Below are positions 6,670-15,877 of a stretch of 64,000 bases of DNA, in pieces. The notes under the pieces were generated by a model. That model saw nothing but the letters and a program-made list of their open reading frames with translations, did no database searches and was not told where the DNA came from. A program made the translations under genes and the position numbers. Each line of letters opens with the position of its first letter. Within the stretch, counting starts at the first letter, position 1. This DNA comes from Aliikangiella maris (lineage in GTDB: Bacteria; Pseudomonadota; Gammaproteobacteria; Enterobacterales; Kangiellaceae): the NCBI RefSeq assembly GCF_040719265.1, contig NZ_JBFDAH010000005.1:1-64000 (forward strand), written 5' to 3'.

Positions 6670-8685
6670 TTAAAGCACATATAAAGTAATGGTGCCTTCG
6701 TGAACAGTTGTTTCACCTTTAACCTGATAAGCGTAAAGAAAGGTCATATTGTTAGTTTGACTAGCAGTGTTATCCGACATATAGGAGTAGCCAAAGTGAC
6801 TATAGTAAGCTTTTCCATCTTCTAGAGTTGTGCCTCTTGAAACGCTATAACCACCACCACTAAAGCTTTCAACAATTTCATTTTCTGCTAGGCTAACTAA
6901 TCGTGTACTGCTTACTTTGATGTTGCCATCTAAAACAATATTCCCATAATCATTGTTAAGACTAGAATAGATTCCATTCGTTACTTTAGATATAGCTGTT
7001 AATCTTAAGAATTCTAGTGTTTCTATGGTATCAGGAAAGTAAACGTAAGCTGAACGCCTATTGTTCGTTGCAGTATTTGCAATACCAGCGGTAGTCGTGG
7101 CTACGATAGCATTGCCATTTGTTGTTCCATTATTATTATCGAGCTTTATATCGTTAATGCGAAATATGCCGGTATTTTCGGGTTTTTCAATTTGAAAATC
7201 AACGGTTTGATAATAGTTTGAACCAAACTCTTCACCGGTTGCGCGATTAACAAGGTTATTAATTTTATATCTATAATAACCCCAATCTAAAACTTGTGAA
7301 GACTTTACTGATAAAAAGGTATCATTATATCGTAATGAATAATCAACAGGTAATTGCTGAGTCGTGTAGCCTACTCTTGTAACACCATTGGGCACTGCAT
7401 CAGAGTTAGAATCGTTACCGCGAATAACCGTAAAAATATCATATTTTTCTAAAGTAAAAGAGTCTTCAAGTGTTGCAATTGGTGCTTCGTAAAAACGCTT
7501 TAAACTATAGTTATCGGCTTCATCAACTGTTGATGAAAGTGTTGAAATATTAGGATTGCTATTTATTTCTCTGGGTTTAACAACTATTTTGGCTACGCCA
7601 TCAATGACCTCGACACGATTATAATAATTAAAATTATCATCAAACCCAGATGAAGTAATACTTAAGAATTCAAGTGTAGACCATCTTAAGTTGATCTCAC
7701 CGCTCGAATAGTTTTTATCATTTACAACAAACGCTGGCATAAATAATTCAACTTCGCCAGAAGATTGGTAGTCAAAAACATATTCCTTGGTATTCGCGTC
7801 ATAAGAAATATCCATACGTCCGGTATAACGATCTTTTGCGTAGAAATCTAATTCTGTAAAATCATTACCTAGGTTGTCGGCGATACTGATTCTGAGTTGT
7901 ACCGGTTGGTAAGATTCGGCTTCTTCTACATAAAGTGTCGTAAGTTTTTGTGCTTCGAGAGAGTTGATTTTAATTTTATCGGAATAATCAAAGTCGCCAT
8001 CTAAAGTAACAAAGTCAACTTTGCCATCGCCATCGATATCTTTTGATGCAAATAAAGAAACGGATAAAAATTCGGGTATGGTAATTGAATAAGTCTGTGT
8101 TTCAGCGTTATAAGTTGACTTGACATCATAATTTCTTAACATCGAATTACTGATATAATTACCATAAGCTACCGAAGGATTATAGGTAAACTCCAATCCT
8201 TCTACCGAAGAACTGTCCTCAGCATTTAAAACTGAAAAAGACGCTTGTACGCCTTTGGAAACGTTCAAGTCACCTAATGCTTGCATAACTACTTGTCCTG
8301 CATCAGCATTAGTTGTCTTTGTAAAGAACGCTCTGGGTAAAAAAGCATTTGTAGGACTTTCAATTTGCACAATAATATTGGTATTAACAGGTAGGTCATC
8401 AATAGTAAACTCACCACTTACCGAAATAAAGTCCTGCCAATTTGGACCAATTTTTAATTTGACTTTTGCGTCGACGGCTTCACCTGTTTCTGCATCAACG
8501 ACCATGCCGTATATAGAAACCGGTAAATCTTTTTTCTGTAATTCTTTATTTTGCTCTTCCAGTAAGGTGTTTTGTTCTTCAAGAGCAGCAACGACATCAT
8601 TGTTGCTGTTATCCTCAACCTCTAAGCACGCTGTTAATGCTAAACAGGTTGTACTCATTATGAGCATTTTTGAAAGATTATTCAT
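6670..8685 (-). CDS. large lipoprotein with carboxypeptidase-regulatory-like N-domain
   Basis: The 671-residue product has a type II signal peptide ending LTAC (Cys20 lipidated). Then come an acidic Asn-rich linker, a short coiled coil (AALEEQNTLLEEQNKELQKK, about 34-53) and a Carboxypep_regulatory/CNA_B-like beta-sandwich (PVSIYGMVVDAETGEAVDAK). A long beta-rich region follows, containing DIDGDGKVDFV, an EF-hand/dockerin-like calcium loop. Asp after the lipid Cys is absent (LEVE follows), so outer-membrane sorting is likely. The ribosome site aaggaaa lies 8-14 bases before ATG. It is monocistronic. Function is unknown; surface adhesion or polymer binding is a guess from the domain types. Confidence 0.75.
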   Translation of the reverse strand: MNNLSKMLIMSTTCLALTACLEVEDNSNNDVVAALEEQNTLLEEQNKELQKKDLPVSIYGMVVDAETGEAVDAKVKLKIGPNWQDFISVSGEFTIDDLPVNTNIIVQIESPTNAFLPRAFFTKTTNADAGQVVMQALGDLNVSKGVQASFSVLNAEDSSSVEGLEFTYNPSVAYGNYISNSMLRNYDVKSTYNAETQTYSITIPEFLSVSLFASKDIDGDGKVDFVTLDGDFDYSDKIKINSLEAQKLTTLYVEEAESYQPVQLRISIADNLGNDFTELDFYAKDRYTGRMDISYDANTKEYVFDYQSSGEVELFMPAFVVNDKNYSSGEINLRWSTLEFLSITSSGFDDNFNYYNRVEVIDGVAKIVVKPREINSNPNISTLSSTVDEADNYSLKRFYEAPIATLEDSFTLEKYDIFTVIRGNDSNSDAVPNGVTRVGYTTQQLPVDYSLRYNDTFLSVKSSQVLDWGYYRYKINNLVNRATGEEFGSNYYQTVDFQIEKPENTGIFRINDIKLDNNNGTTNGNAIVATTTAGIANTATNNRRSAYVYFPDTIETLEFLRLTAISKVTNGIYSSLNNDYGNIVLDGNIKVSSTRLVSLAENEIVESFSGGGYSVSRGTTLEDGKAYYSHFGYSYMSDNTASQTNNMTFLYAYQVKGETTVHEGTITLYVL

Positions 8686-9351
8686 CTAGTTATTTCCTTT
8701 TTTATTGATAAAAAGTTGAATTTACTCAAACATGAAGCCTAATGTTTGGCTATTTGTAATACGACAAAAATTTCAAAATAAATTAATTGATTAATGTTTT
8801 TATTAAATATTTCTAATTTTGTGGGGTGAAACTAATTTTTGACACAACTTCTCTACTCCATGGTTAGAGGTCTTAATTAAGTTTTTAAACATTTTAACCA
8901 GTACTTTGTTTGATAACGCGATAAGCACTAATTTAATAGGCTTTAGTAAAATGGAAGGTTATATTTCATGAGAAGTTCCTATTTTATTTTAACTTATTTC
9001 ACTTTTTAGCTTATCTAAATATTTGAGTTAAATAAAAAACAGCTTAGTAACTCACTTAATAACTCAAGCAAATAAATTAAATGTTCCTGTTTAATGCTGG
9101 CGAAATGTTAGACGAGTATAGAATAATTTGCAATTTATTTATTTAAATATTTTATATTTTTTTTGAATGTTCAAGAAAGTAGATTGAATTTGGCTGAAAT
9201 TCAAACGAATATAAATAAGTAAAACGCCGCATTAGCGACACTAGCCCAATAATAAAACCATAACTTTGAAATGTGTTTTTGCTAAATAACTGGACTAGTG
9301 GAGTTGCTATTTAATTCAATAAAATATTAATTTATTCATTATTTTTACAAA
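8686..9351. other. AT-rich gene-free region
   Basis: About 665 bases with no plausible coding frame. It contains the leftward promoter of the lipoprotein gene and decayed sequence beyond the metallophosphoesterase remnant. No RNA gene or ordered repeat seen. Confidence 0.6.
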
Positions 9352-10586
9352 CTACTTTTCGCATTGTTTGATTGTTTCAATCACTTCGCTGAGATCATCA
9401 AAATAGCTGTCGTTATCTTTTCCTGATTTTCTCTGTCCTTGTAAAAATAAAATTTGCATATGCGGTATTCACCGCTATGTCTAAGGTTTGTAAAACTTCA
9501 GTCCAGGTCGATGTTTGATGTTGTAACACAGATGACTGGCTAATTTTATCACCTTGTAAAATAAAAAAATCAACCCAAATTGAAGGAATATCTTTACCGT
9601 TATAGTTTCTTAACCAACCCTTCAATTCTGATTTGGCTGAGCCAGAATTAATTGATGCTTGATAAGCACTTAAATCAATTGATTGGTAAACTTGACCAAG
9701 TGATGTTTCATTGCTACAAATTCCTCCAACAGCGAGTAAGTGAGAGCCGTTATGAGCTGACTGACATTCACCGCTGCTTAATGCTTCGATAGGGCCTGTA
9801 CCAGACCAGGCATTTGCGCCAGATTCACCATCACCATTTAATAACAGATTTCCTGATTTTACCTCGGTAATTTTGCATTGACCCACTTAAGATGGGTATC
9901 AGCCTTCAATGGTTGGACACTCTGAAGCTTGCTCAAGTTTTAATGTTAAATCATCAAAATAACTGTCATTATAGGTCCCGTTTTTGCGAGTGCCATAAAG
10001 ATTAAAACGAATTTCACGTGAACCAGATGGGACTGCGGCTAAACGAGAAATCTTGGTCCAGGTTGCACTTTGGTTAGTTAATCTTTCTGAAGTTGCGATT
10101 ACTGAACCTTGGGCATTAATAAATTCAATAGCTATTTCAGCAATATCACTACCATTCCAATCTCGCATTTTGCCACCAAAATATGCAGCAACATTGCCGC
10201 TATCTATTTGTGTAGCATACTGACGGATATCAACTAATTGCCAAGCATGACCATTATCACTCTCATTGGCGCAACAGGTAAATAAGTACATAGGGCGTAA
10301 GCTGTTTTAATGGCGTAAAAAAGTCGTTTTTCCATTGTGCATAATTATTTCCATCTTCAACGACTTGTTGAAATTGGTCAGGATTTGAACTGTCGATTTG
10401 CATATCGCTCATTGTAACCAAGTGTATATTACTTTCATGATGAGAGTCTGCTGGTGTTGTGAATTGATAAATAGCGCTGGTAGTATTGCCTGTTTTAACT
10501 CGATAGAAATAAGTGGTATTCGCTTGTAATCCACTAACTTCTGTTTCATGAATTCTGAAATTCCCCTGACTTTTTAACCAAACCAA
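9352..10586 (-). pseudogene. decayed secreted metallophosphoesterase with tandem carbohydrate-binding-like domains
   Basis: Reading leftwards, a fibronectin-like segment (TEVSGLQANTTYFYRVKTGN) leads into HLVTMSDMQIDSSNPDQF, the first metal-binding strand of calcineurin-like phosphoesterases. The sequence then jumps to NNYAQWKNDFF and, about residue 95, shifts frame into the C-terminal region. The catalytic core is deleted. Two homologous domains of about 120 residues follow, each built like CANESDNGHAWQLVDI ... NDSYFDDL. They are separated by two in-frame stops (TGA and TAA near 9890-9900). The second domain has a one-base T insertion near 9450, after which NDSYFDDLSEVIETIKQC continues to the final stop at 9352. 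No N-terminal start remains. At least four lesions mean it is non-functional. Confidence 0.8.
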
Positions 10587-10658
10587 AAAATCAGCTATCT
10601 ATTCTCATGTTACACCTTAAAAAATTAGTTATAGTGCAGATAATTAATAGCGCATGAA

Positions 10659-11327
10659 TTATTTAGACAAAAAATAATCTTCATCAAATGTGCGCATCCA
10701 GTGTGGGTAAAATACGGTGATAGAAGAGACAAATGCACCGTTGATGAATGCTTCTGGAAACATGCCTAATAGAATCCAAGATACTTCAAAAGTATTTCTA
10801 GAGGCTTGCATTAAATCGATATCAAATAGCCAAATTAAACTTGTTGAAATTAATGCTGCAATAGGAATTGTTAATGCGCCACAAATAAAGCCAATGCCAA
10901 GTGTATAGAAAAACAGGTTGGTGGGATTTTTTTTACGTAACCAGTGATTAATAAAAATAATAAATGCCGCAGGAATGACACCATTAATGATTAGGTGAAA
11001 TCCCCAATTGAAAATTGATAAATCTAACAATAATAAGTAAGCGATACTGGCGATGCCGACTACAATTATACTCAACCTAAAGCCAACCATTAGCGCAATG
11101 CTGGTGATAATTAACGGATGTACAATGACATTTTTAATGATTTCAATATGCATTAACCAAAATGTTGTAAGGAACAATATGCTCCCTAACAAAAGATGCT
11201 GTCTTTCGGCAACGGCAAAAACTTGATGCCAGGGTGCACGTATGCTGGCCCATAAAAATATCAAAAGGGCAATTAAATTCATACTGAAAGTGAAAATTCC
11301 CGGAAAGAAATCTGCGTTAATTAACAT
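10659..11327 (-). CDS. CbiM-like energy-coupling membrane protein
   Basis: The product has 222 residues and about six or seven membrane helices. Features shared with the CbiM/NikM substrate-capture family include VHPLIITSIALMVGFR, NWGFHLIINGVIPA and, near the end, FPEAFINGAF. In ECF-type systems such proteins bind Co2+ or Ni2+ through an N-terminal His near the membrane; the mature N-terminus here (MLINADFFPG) lacks the classic MHI start. It may therefore serve another metal or be a stand-alone variant. It lies last in a leftward operon after a TonB receptor and a PepSY protein, with a 189-base gap. No EcfA ATPase or EcfT gene is nearby. Confidence 0.65.
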   Translation of the reverse strand: MLINADFFPGIFTFSMNLIALLIFLWASIRAPWHQVFAVAERQHLLLGSILFLTTFWLMHIEIIKNVIVHPLIITSIALMVGFRLSIIVVGIASIAYLLLLDLSIFNWGFHLIINGVIPAAFIIFINHWLRKKNPTNLFFYTLGIGFICGALTIPIAALISTSLIWLFDIDLMQASRNTFEVSWILLGMFPEAFINGAFVSSITVFYPHWMRTFDEDYFLSK

Positions 11328-11516
11328 GTTGGGTAAAGGCCGTTAAACGGATAATAAATTAATTAGATTCATTATAACCGTTTTCAGCGTATTTCATAAA
11401 AGATTAATTCGCTTGTTAGTCCAATCGTCAATAGAGAATATTGGCTGGTTAATCTTTAATTGAGATTATTGATTAACATTTATGATGTAAATAAATTCTT
11501 TTAGTTAACAGCTTAT

Positions 11517-13259
11517 TTATCCTGATTTCGTTATATTGGTAGGCTCTGTTGTATTAGTCGCGTGTTGCTCAGCAATTGGGGAAGTTGTTTCAGAAGAGAG
11601 CATTGAGCGGATTTTTTTTGTGGATTTTAGTTTTAAACGTATTCCTATTACAGCTAATCCGAATAAGCTTAGTATACAAATAGTGATTGTAATATCTCGT
11701 ATGACTCGACCTGTAAATGGATCGAGCCAGTTCCACTTATGTAACATTGAAAAAATTCCATTTTCAATTCGATCAATTGAACGATTTTTATCAATTAGCA
11801 TATCTGTTACAGCATCGATATAAATTGAAGTATGATAGGCATCTTTTAAACTAAGTTTCCAAACGGGTAGTCGCTTATGACGAAAACTATAGCCGTTACC
11901 GAAGCGGGTTATTAAGCTTATTTGGTATATTTGTTTGGGGTTAACATTAAAATACTGTGTCGCCAGCCAAAGAACACGATCTTTGTCATTAATGGCAACT
12001 GTTTGACCAGTAAGGGCATTGATATAAATCGCACTATTTTCACTGGGAATACCATCAAAGCGAGCACTATTACTTGGCATCTTATTATTTGATGATATCA
12101 CTTCTTTTTGGTGCGTTGTTGACTGGTGAACTGAATGAGTACTTCGGTTAGTATTGGTCTGGTTACTTAATTGAGCCATTATATTTTGTTTGGTGGTTGA
12201 ACGTATACCTAATCGAAATAATATTTGACCCGTTGGGTCGCGGGTTAAACTAAGACTGGTTATTTTTTGTTGTTTAAAATCATTAAGCCAGCTAAATTCA
12301 GGGCTGATTTGCTCTGGTGATAGTGTTATTGCTTCAGCCATTTGAGTTAACTGGGATGGGGCGCGCCATTCATTATAAAGTAGGTGATAAAAACCACTGA
12401 ATGACCAGGCGAGTACTGGCAGCCAAAGTCCATATGCCAAAGCACGATGTCGTCGACGATCACTATTGGCTATTTTTCTTGATTTTAGTGAAGATATCAT
12501 TAATACACCTGATACCGCCATCGTCAATAAAGTTAACATTAAAAAAGCGATAACTGTAATTCTGGCGACGGTTTGATTATCTAACCAGTTCCAAGTATGC
12601 AAGATTTTAAATATTGCTTGTAATTGAGCGCGATATTGGTTACTGAGTAAGGCAAGTGAGCTAGTTTCAGTATGAATGTATGCGACTCTTTGATCGCTTG
12701 TGTTGTAGGTAATTCGATATACAGGTAATAAGCGATTAACATCAGGATAGTCATTGGTATGTTCAGTAACTTTTTCGACAGATAAAATTTGTTTGTCTTT
12801 AAGCCCGGTATAATAATTGGCTAACCAGCGCGCTTGAGCTTTATCATGTTGTGTGATTTTACTGCCTTCTTGTAGATGATAATATTCACGAGATTGGTGA
12901 GATGCTAATTTTTCCGGTTGTTGGTTTTTAAATAAGTTCGAATTGATCGTATCTGTTATTACTGGATTTTTTTCTAAGTGTTGTGTTGTAGTAATATTAA
13001 TTTGCAGAAGCGGACCATACTGTGATGGTACTATTTTAGCCGAGTTAATCGGCGTATTTTTTAATTTTTTTATTATCTTTGGTAAAGCTTGAATTTCTTG
13101 TGGTGAAATGTGTAATGGTGGAGCGAAAAAATGCTTGGCTTTAGGACCTGTCCAAGACATTACTGGGTGTAATATGCCTGAAATACCCCAAATGGCCAAT
13201 GTTAATGCAGCAAACCAAACCAGCTTTTTGTGTATGCGAATGTAAAATCTCTTTTTCAT
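11517..13259 (-). CDS. PepSY-associated membrane protein
   Basis: The 580-residue protein follows the PepSY_TM layout. A first helix (about 12-33, KLVWFAALTLAIWGISGILH) is followed by a long periplasmic PepSY region (about 40-225). A second helix lies about 231-255, a third about 272-291. Then come another PepSY region, a final helix (about 525-545) and a cytoplasmic tail. Such proteins accompany TonB receptors and are thought to help reduce or release iron from siderophores. The gene starts 36 bases after the TonB receptor stop, so the two are co-transcribed. A Ser/Thr/Asn/His-rich insert (about 365-395) interrupts the second PepSY region. Confidence 0.75.
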   Translation of the reverse strand: MKKRFYIRIHKKLVWFAALTLAIWGISGILHPVMSWTGPKAKHFFAPPLHISPQEIQALPKIIKKLKNTPINSAKIVPSQYGPLLQINITTTQHLEKNPVITDTINSNLFKNQQPEKLASHQSREYYHLQEGSKITQHDKAQARWLANYYTGLKDKQILSVEKVTEHTNDYPDVNRLLPVYRITYNTSDQRVAYIHTETSSLALLSNQYRAQLQAIFKILHTWNWLDNQTVARITVIAFLMLTLLTMAVSGVLMISSLKSRKIANSDRRRHRALAYGLWLPVLAWSFSGFYHLLYNEWRAPSQLTQMAEAITLSPEQISPEFSWLNDFKQQKITSLSLTRDPTGQILFRLGIRSTTKQNIMAQLSNQTNTNRSTHSVHQSTTHQKEVISSNNKMPSNSARFDGIPSENSAIYINALTGQTVAINDKDRVLWLATQYFNVNPKQIYQISLITRFGNGYSFRHKRLPVWKLSLKDAYHTSIYIDAVTDMLIDKNRSIDRIENGIFSMLHKWNWLDPFTGRVIRDITITICILSLFGLAVIGIRLKLKSTKKIRSMLSSETTSPIAEQHATNTTEPTNITKSG

Positions 13260-13295
13260 TTTTAGTATTTATTCTATATTTAAAACGTTAACAAC

Positions 13296-15620
13296 TTACT
13301 CGTGATGATACTTTAATCCTAAATAAAACGATCTGGGATTTCCTGGACGATAGGCAATGTCAGAATCTCCGACCTGATTTGATGTATAAGTTGAATAACT
13401 TTTATCGGTAAAGTTCATTATGCGAAACAAGACTTTCAAATTTTCATTCACTTCGAAGCTGGAACGAAAGTGATAAATTTCGTGGCCCGGATATTTTTGG
13501 GTGTTGGTTTCGTCAGTGAAATATTTTCCAACTTGTTCCATTTCAAGAGAAAACCTGAAACCTTGCCAAAAGCTAGGATAGTACTGCAAGTTGATATTGG
13601 CTAATGTTTCTGGTGCTTTGCCAATATAATAACCTGAAAAATTACGATTCTCTTTAATAGGCGGGCCAGGTATTTGTCGTCCGCATTGAGGAGAGTAGCA
13701 TTGATAAATATAATTATATTCTTCGTACTTTTGCCAAGTACGTGTCCATCCAATACTGAAAAGAAAACTATCACTTAAGCTACCTTGTAAACCTAGCTCG
13801 ATACCTTTATGTGAGGTTTCTCCTGCATTAGTCACCTTACGGTCGGTGCCATCGATAAAATTAATAATGTCATCTTTTTTATTCAGTTGATAAATTGCCA
13901 GTTCCAGTTGCCATTCTTCCGCTAAATGTGAACGATATCCTAATTCGATATTTTTAGCGATTACTGGTTGTAATTCGGTAGATGCAAGGCTAGAGCCTGG
14001 GCGGAATAGACTTCCAACTGAAGGCGCAACAAATGCGTATCGATGATTAAAATAGAGTTGCTGATCTTCATCGATCCAATAGACCAATCCAAATTTAGGA
14101 CTCAGTTGATTAAAGTCTAGTTTTTGTGATTCGGGGCGTATATGTGCTGAATTAATGGCTTGATGGTCAAGTCTATCGTTGTAATCTACACTAAAATAAT
14201 CATATCTGGCGCCAATATTAATTAACCAGTCGGGTGATATTTTCCATTCTGTGTGTAAATAAGCGGATATTAAATCTTGTGTAGCTTTAAAATGGTAAAA
14301 TTGCTCTTCTGTAAATTGATAATCTGTCAACATTTCCGTTTGGTGGAGTAATGTAATCGCACTTTCTTGATAGGTTGATGGGGTTGTTTCAGCATCAATC
14401 CCGGCTATCAATGTAAAGTCAGATGAAAAAAAATGTCTTGCCTTGAGCATACCGCCATATGACTGAAAATCATATTGGCGGATGTTGGGATCATAACTGA
14501 TCATCCAACTGGGCATCATTGTCATTTGGTTATCGCGAAAGTAGGGGGTAACTGTCCATAAAGTTTTATCATTTTGGTGATAGTTTATTTCACTAGACAA
14601 ACGAATGGCTTCTACGTCTCGGAAACCAATATCACCATGATATAAGTTTTTCTCGGGGTGATTTTTATAATCAGTTTGCTCTAAAGTGGATACGCCGCTT
14701 TGTTCAATTTTCGAATAGGCGAAAATCGTTTTAAACTGCCATTTATTGATGAGGTTGGTATCAAAGCGGAGTGTTGTTGACTGTCGCTGATAAGCTGACT
14801 CATCACGAAAACCTTCATTATCTGTTAGATTAATATCTGCGCGGAATTGTAAATTGTCTGCAATAGCATTACCGATACTTAATAAACCGCGTTGCCATTC
14901 ATTTGAGCCATTTTCAAGATGCACACTGGCTTGTAAATTGTCTGGTGCTGGGGTTGTGATGGCATTAATTATTCCACCTATGGAATCACTGCCATAGAGA
15001 GCTGAACCGGTTCCCTTGATGACTTCAATTCGACTACTTTGTGGTAAGTTGATTTCATAAAGTCCGTTATGATTAAAAAATCCAGTTGGTCGAGTGGGAA
15101 TTCCATCTTCGAGAAATAAATAGACGCCCGCGGTAGTTAAAGGTTGACGGATAGACGACATATGTCCTTCACCACCCAAATTATTGATATGAACGCCGGG
15201 GATTCGGTTTAATATTTCAGCTGGATGTGTTGGGGAAACCTCCTCGATCTCCAATTTATCTATTACATGTATCGCTTCAGGTAATTCCGATTTGAGCTTT
15301 TCTTCTTTTGTTGAAGTAATGACTAATACAGGATCATCATGATTAAATTTTTCGTTATCATTTATCAGAGAAGATGACTCAACTAAAAGTTTTGAACTAG
15401 TAGCTGCGTCAAGCGTTGATGTTTGTCTAATTGATTGATTTGCTGAGATTGCTTGATTAATAATGGCAGATTGATTTATTGCTGTAGTTTGAAGATTTAC
15501 AATTGCGGGAGATATTGTGGTTGATTGTGAAAGTGCGTTAGTTGTCAGTAAGGTAAAATATAAACAGACTAAAAGAGATAAATAGTTATATTTTGACACT
15601 GCAGGCATAGCGAACAACAT
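13296..15620 (-). CDS. TonB-dependent outer-membrane receptor
   Basis: The 774-residue product has a signal peptide ending near residue 32. Next is an unusual Ser/Thr/Ile/Gln-rich stretch (about 33-75), then a TonB-box-like PVLVITSTKEEK. The plug domain follows (LPEAIHVID, GVHINNLGGEGHMSSIR, RIEVIKGTGSALYGSDSIGG), then a 22-strand barrel ending in SFYLGLKYHHE with aromatic residues, as usual for BAM targeting. It carries metal chelates or similar across the outer membrane using TonB-ExbBD energy. Co-transcription with a PepSY protein points to iron-siderophore uptake; the CbiM-like third gene points to cobalt/nickel or a corrinoid. The substrate is undecided. No clear Fur box was found upstream. 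Confidence 0.85.
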   Translation of the reverse strand: MLFAMPAVSKYNYLSLLVCLYFTLLTTNALSQSTTISPAIVNLQTTAINQSAIINQAISANQSIRQTSTLDAATSSKLLVESSSLINDNEKFNHDDPVLVITSTKEEKLKSELPEAIHVIDKLEIEEVSPTHPAEILNRIPGVHINNLGGEGHMSSIRQPLTTAGVYLFLEDGIPTRPTGFFNHNGLYEINLPQSSRIEVIKGTGSALYGSDSIGGIINAITTPAPDNLQASVHLENGSNEWQRGLLSIGNAIADNLQFRADINLTDNEGFRDESAYQRQSTTLRFDTNLINKWQFKTIFAYSKIEQSGVSTLEQTDYKNHPEKNLYHGDIGFRDVEAIRLSSEINYHQNDKTLWTVTPYFRDNQMTMMPSWMISYDPNIRQYDFQSYGGMLKARHFFSSDFTLIAGIDAETTPSTYQESAITLLHQTEMLTDYQFTEEQFYHFKATQDLISAYLHTEWKISPDWLINIGARYDYFSVDYNDRLDHQAINSAHIRPESQKLDFNQLSPKFGLVYWIDEDQQLYFNHRYAFVAPSVGSLFRPGSSLASTELQPVIAKNIELGYRSHLAEEWQLELAIYQLNKKDDIINFIDGTDRKVTNAGETSHKGIELGLQGSLSDSFLFSIGWTRTWQKYEEYNYIYQCYSPQCGRQIPGPPIKENRNFSGYYIGKAPETLANINLQYYPSFWQGFRFSLEMEQVGKYFTDETNTQKYPGHEIYHFRSSFEVNENLKVLFRIMNFTDKSYSTYTSNQVGDSDIAYRPGNPRSFYLGLKYHHE

Positions 15621-15723
15621 TTAATTAATCAATAAAAACTGGAGTTTAATTGGCTAATTAAAAAATTGGAATGTGGCGAATTGTCGCGCTTGTTTGATTG
15701 CTGCACACTTGCCAACTACTATA

Positions 15724-15737
15724 TGCTATTAATAGCA
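15724..15737. promoter_or_regulatory. perfect 14-bp palindrome upstream of the TonB operon
   Basis: TGCTATTAATAGCA is a perfect inverted repeat about 104 bases before the receptor start. It is a candidate operator for whatever metal or substrate sensor controls the operon. It does not match the Fur consensus. Confidence 0.35.
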
Positions 15738-15824
15738 GTACTGAAACAGTAGCACTGAGCGTTAATTGATTATCGCTTATTTTTAGATCATTTAATGAAA
15801 TGCCCAGTAAGATGGTCATTCGTT

Positions 15825-15867
15825 AAAAACAGGCTTTTAGTAATTGGAATAGATAAAAGCCTGTTTT
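15825..15867 (-). terminator. intrinsic terminator of the TAP peptidase gene
   Basis: AAAACAGGCTTTTA (from 15826) pairs with TAAAAGCCTGTTTT (to 15867) across about 12 bases. On the minus strand it is followed by TTTTTAACG. It begins 11 bases after the stop of the gene ending at 15878. Confidence 0.7.
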
Positions 15868-15877
15868 GGATTGCAAA

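Noticed and set aside
8255..8689. 144-codon forward frame within the lipoprotein gene
   Set aside because: Antisense shadow of the lipoprotein; composition is complementary to its codons.
15621..15877. Possible cobalamin riboswitch upstream of the TonB/CbiM-like operon
   Set aside because: No B12-box (GCCACTG) or conserved multi-helix core is visible on the operon strand; only a short palindrome is present.
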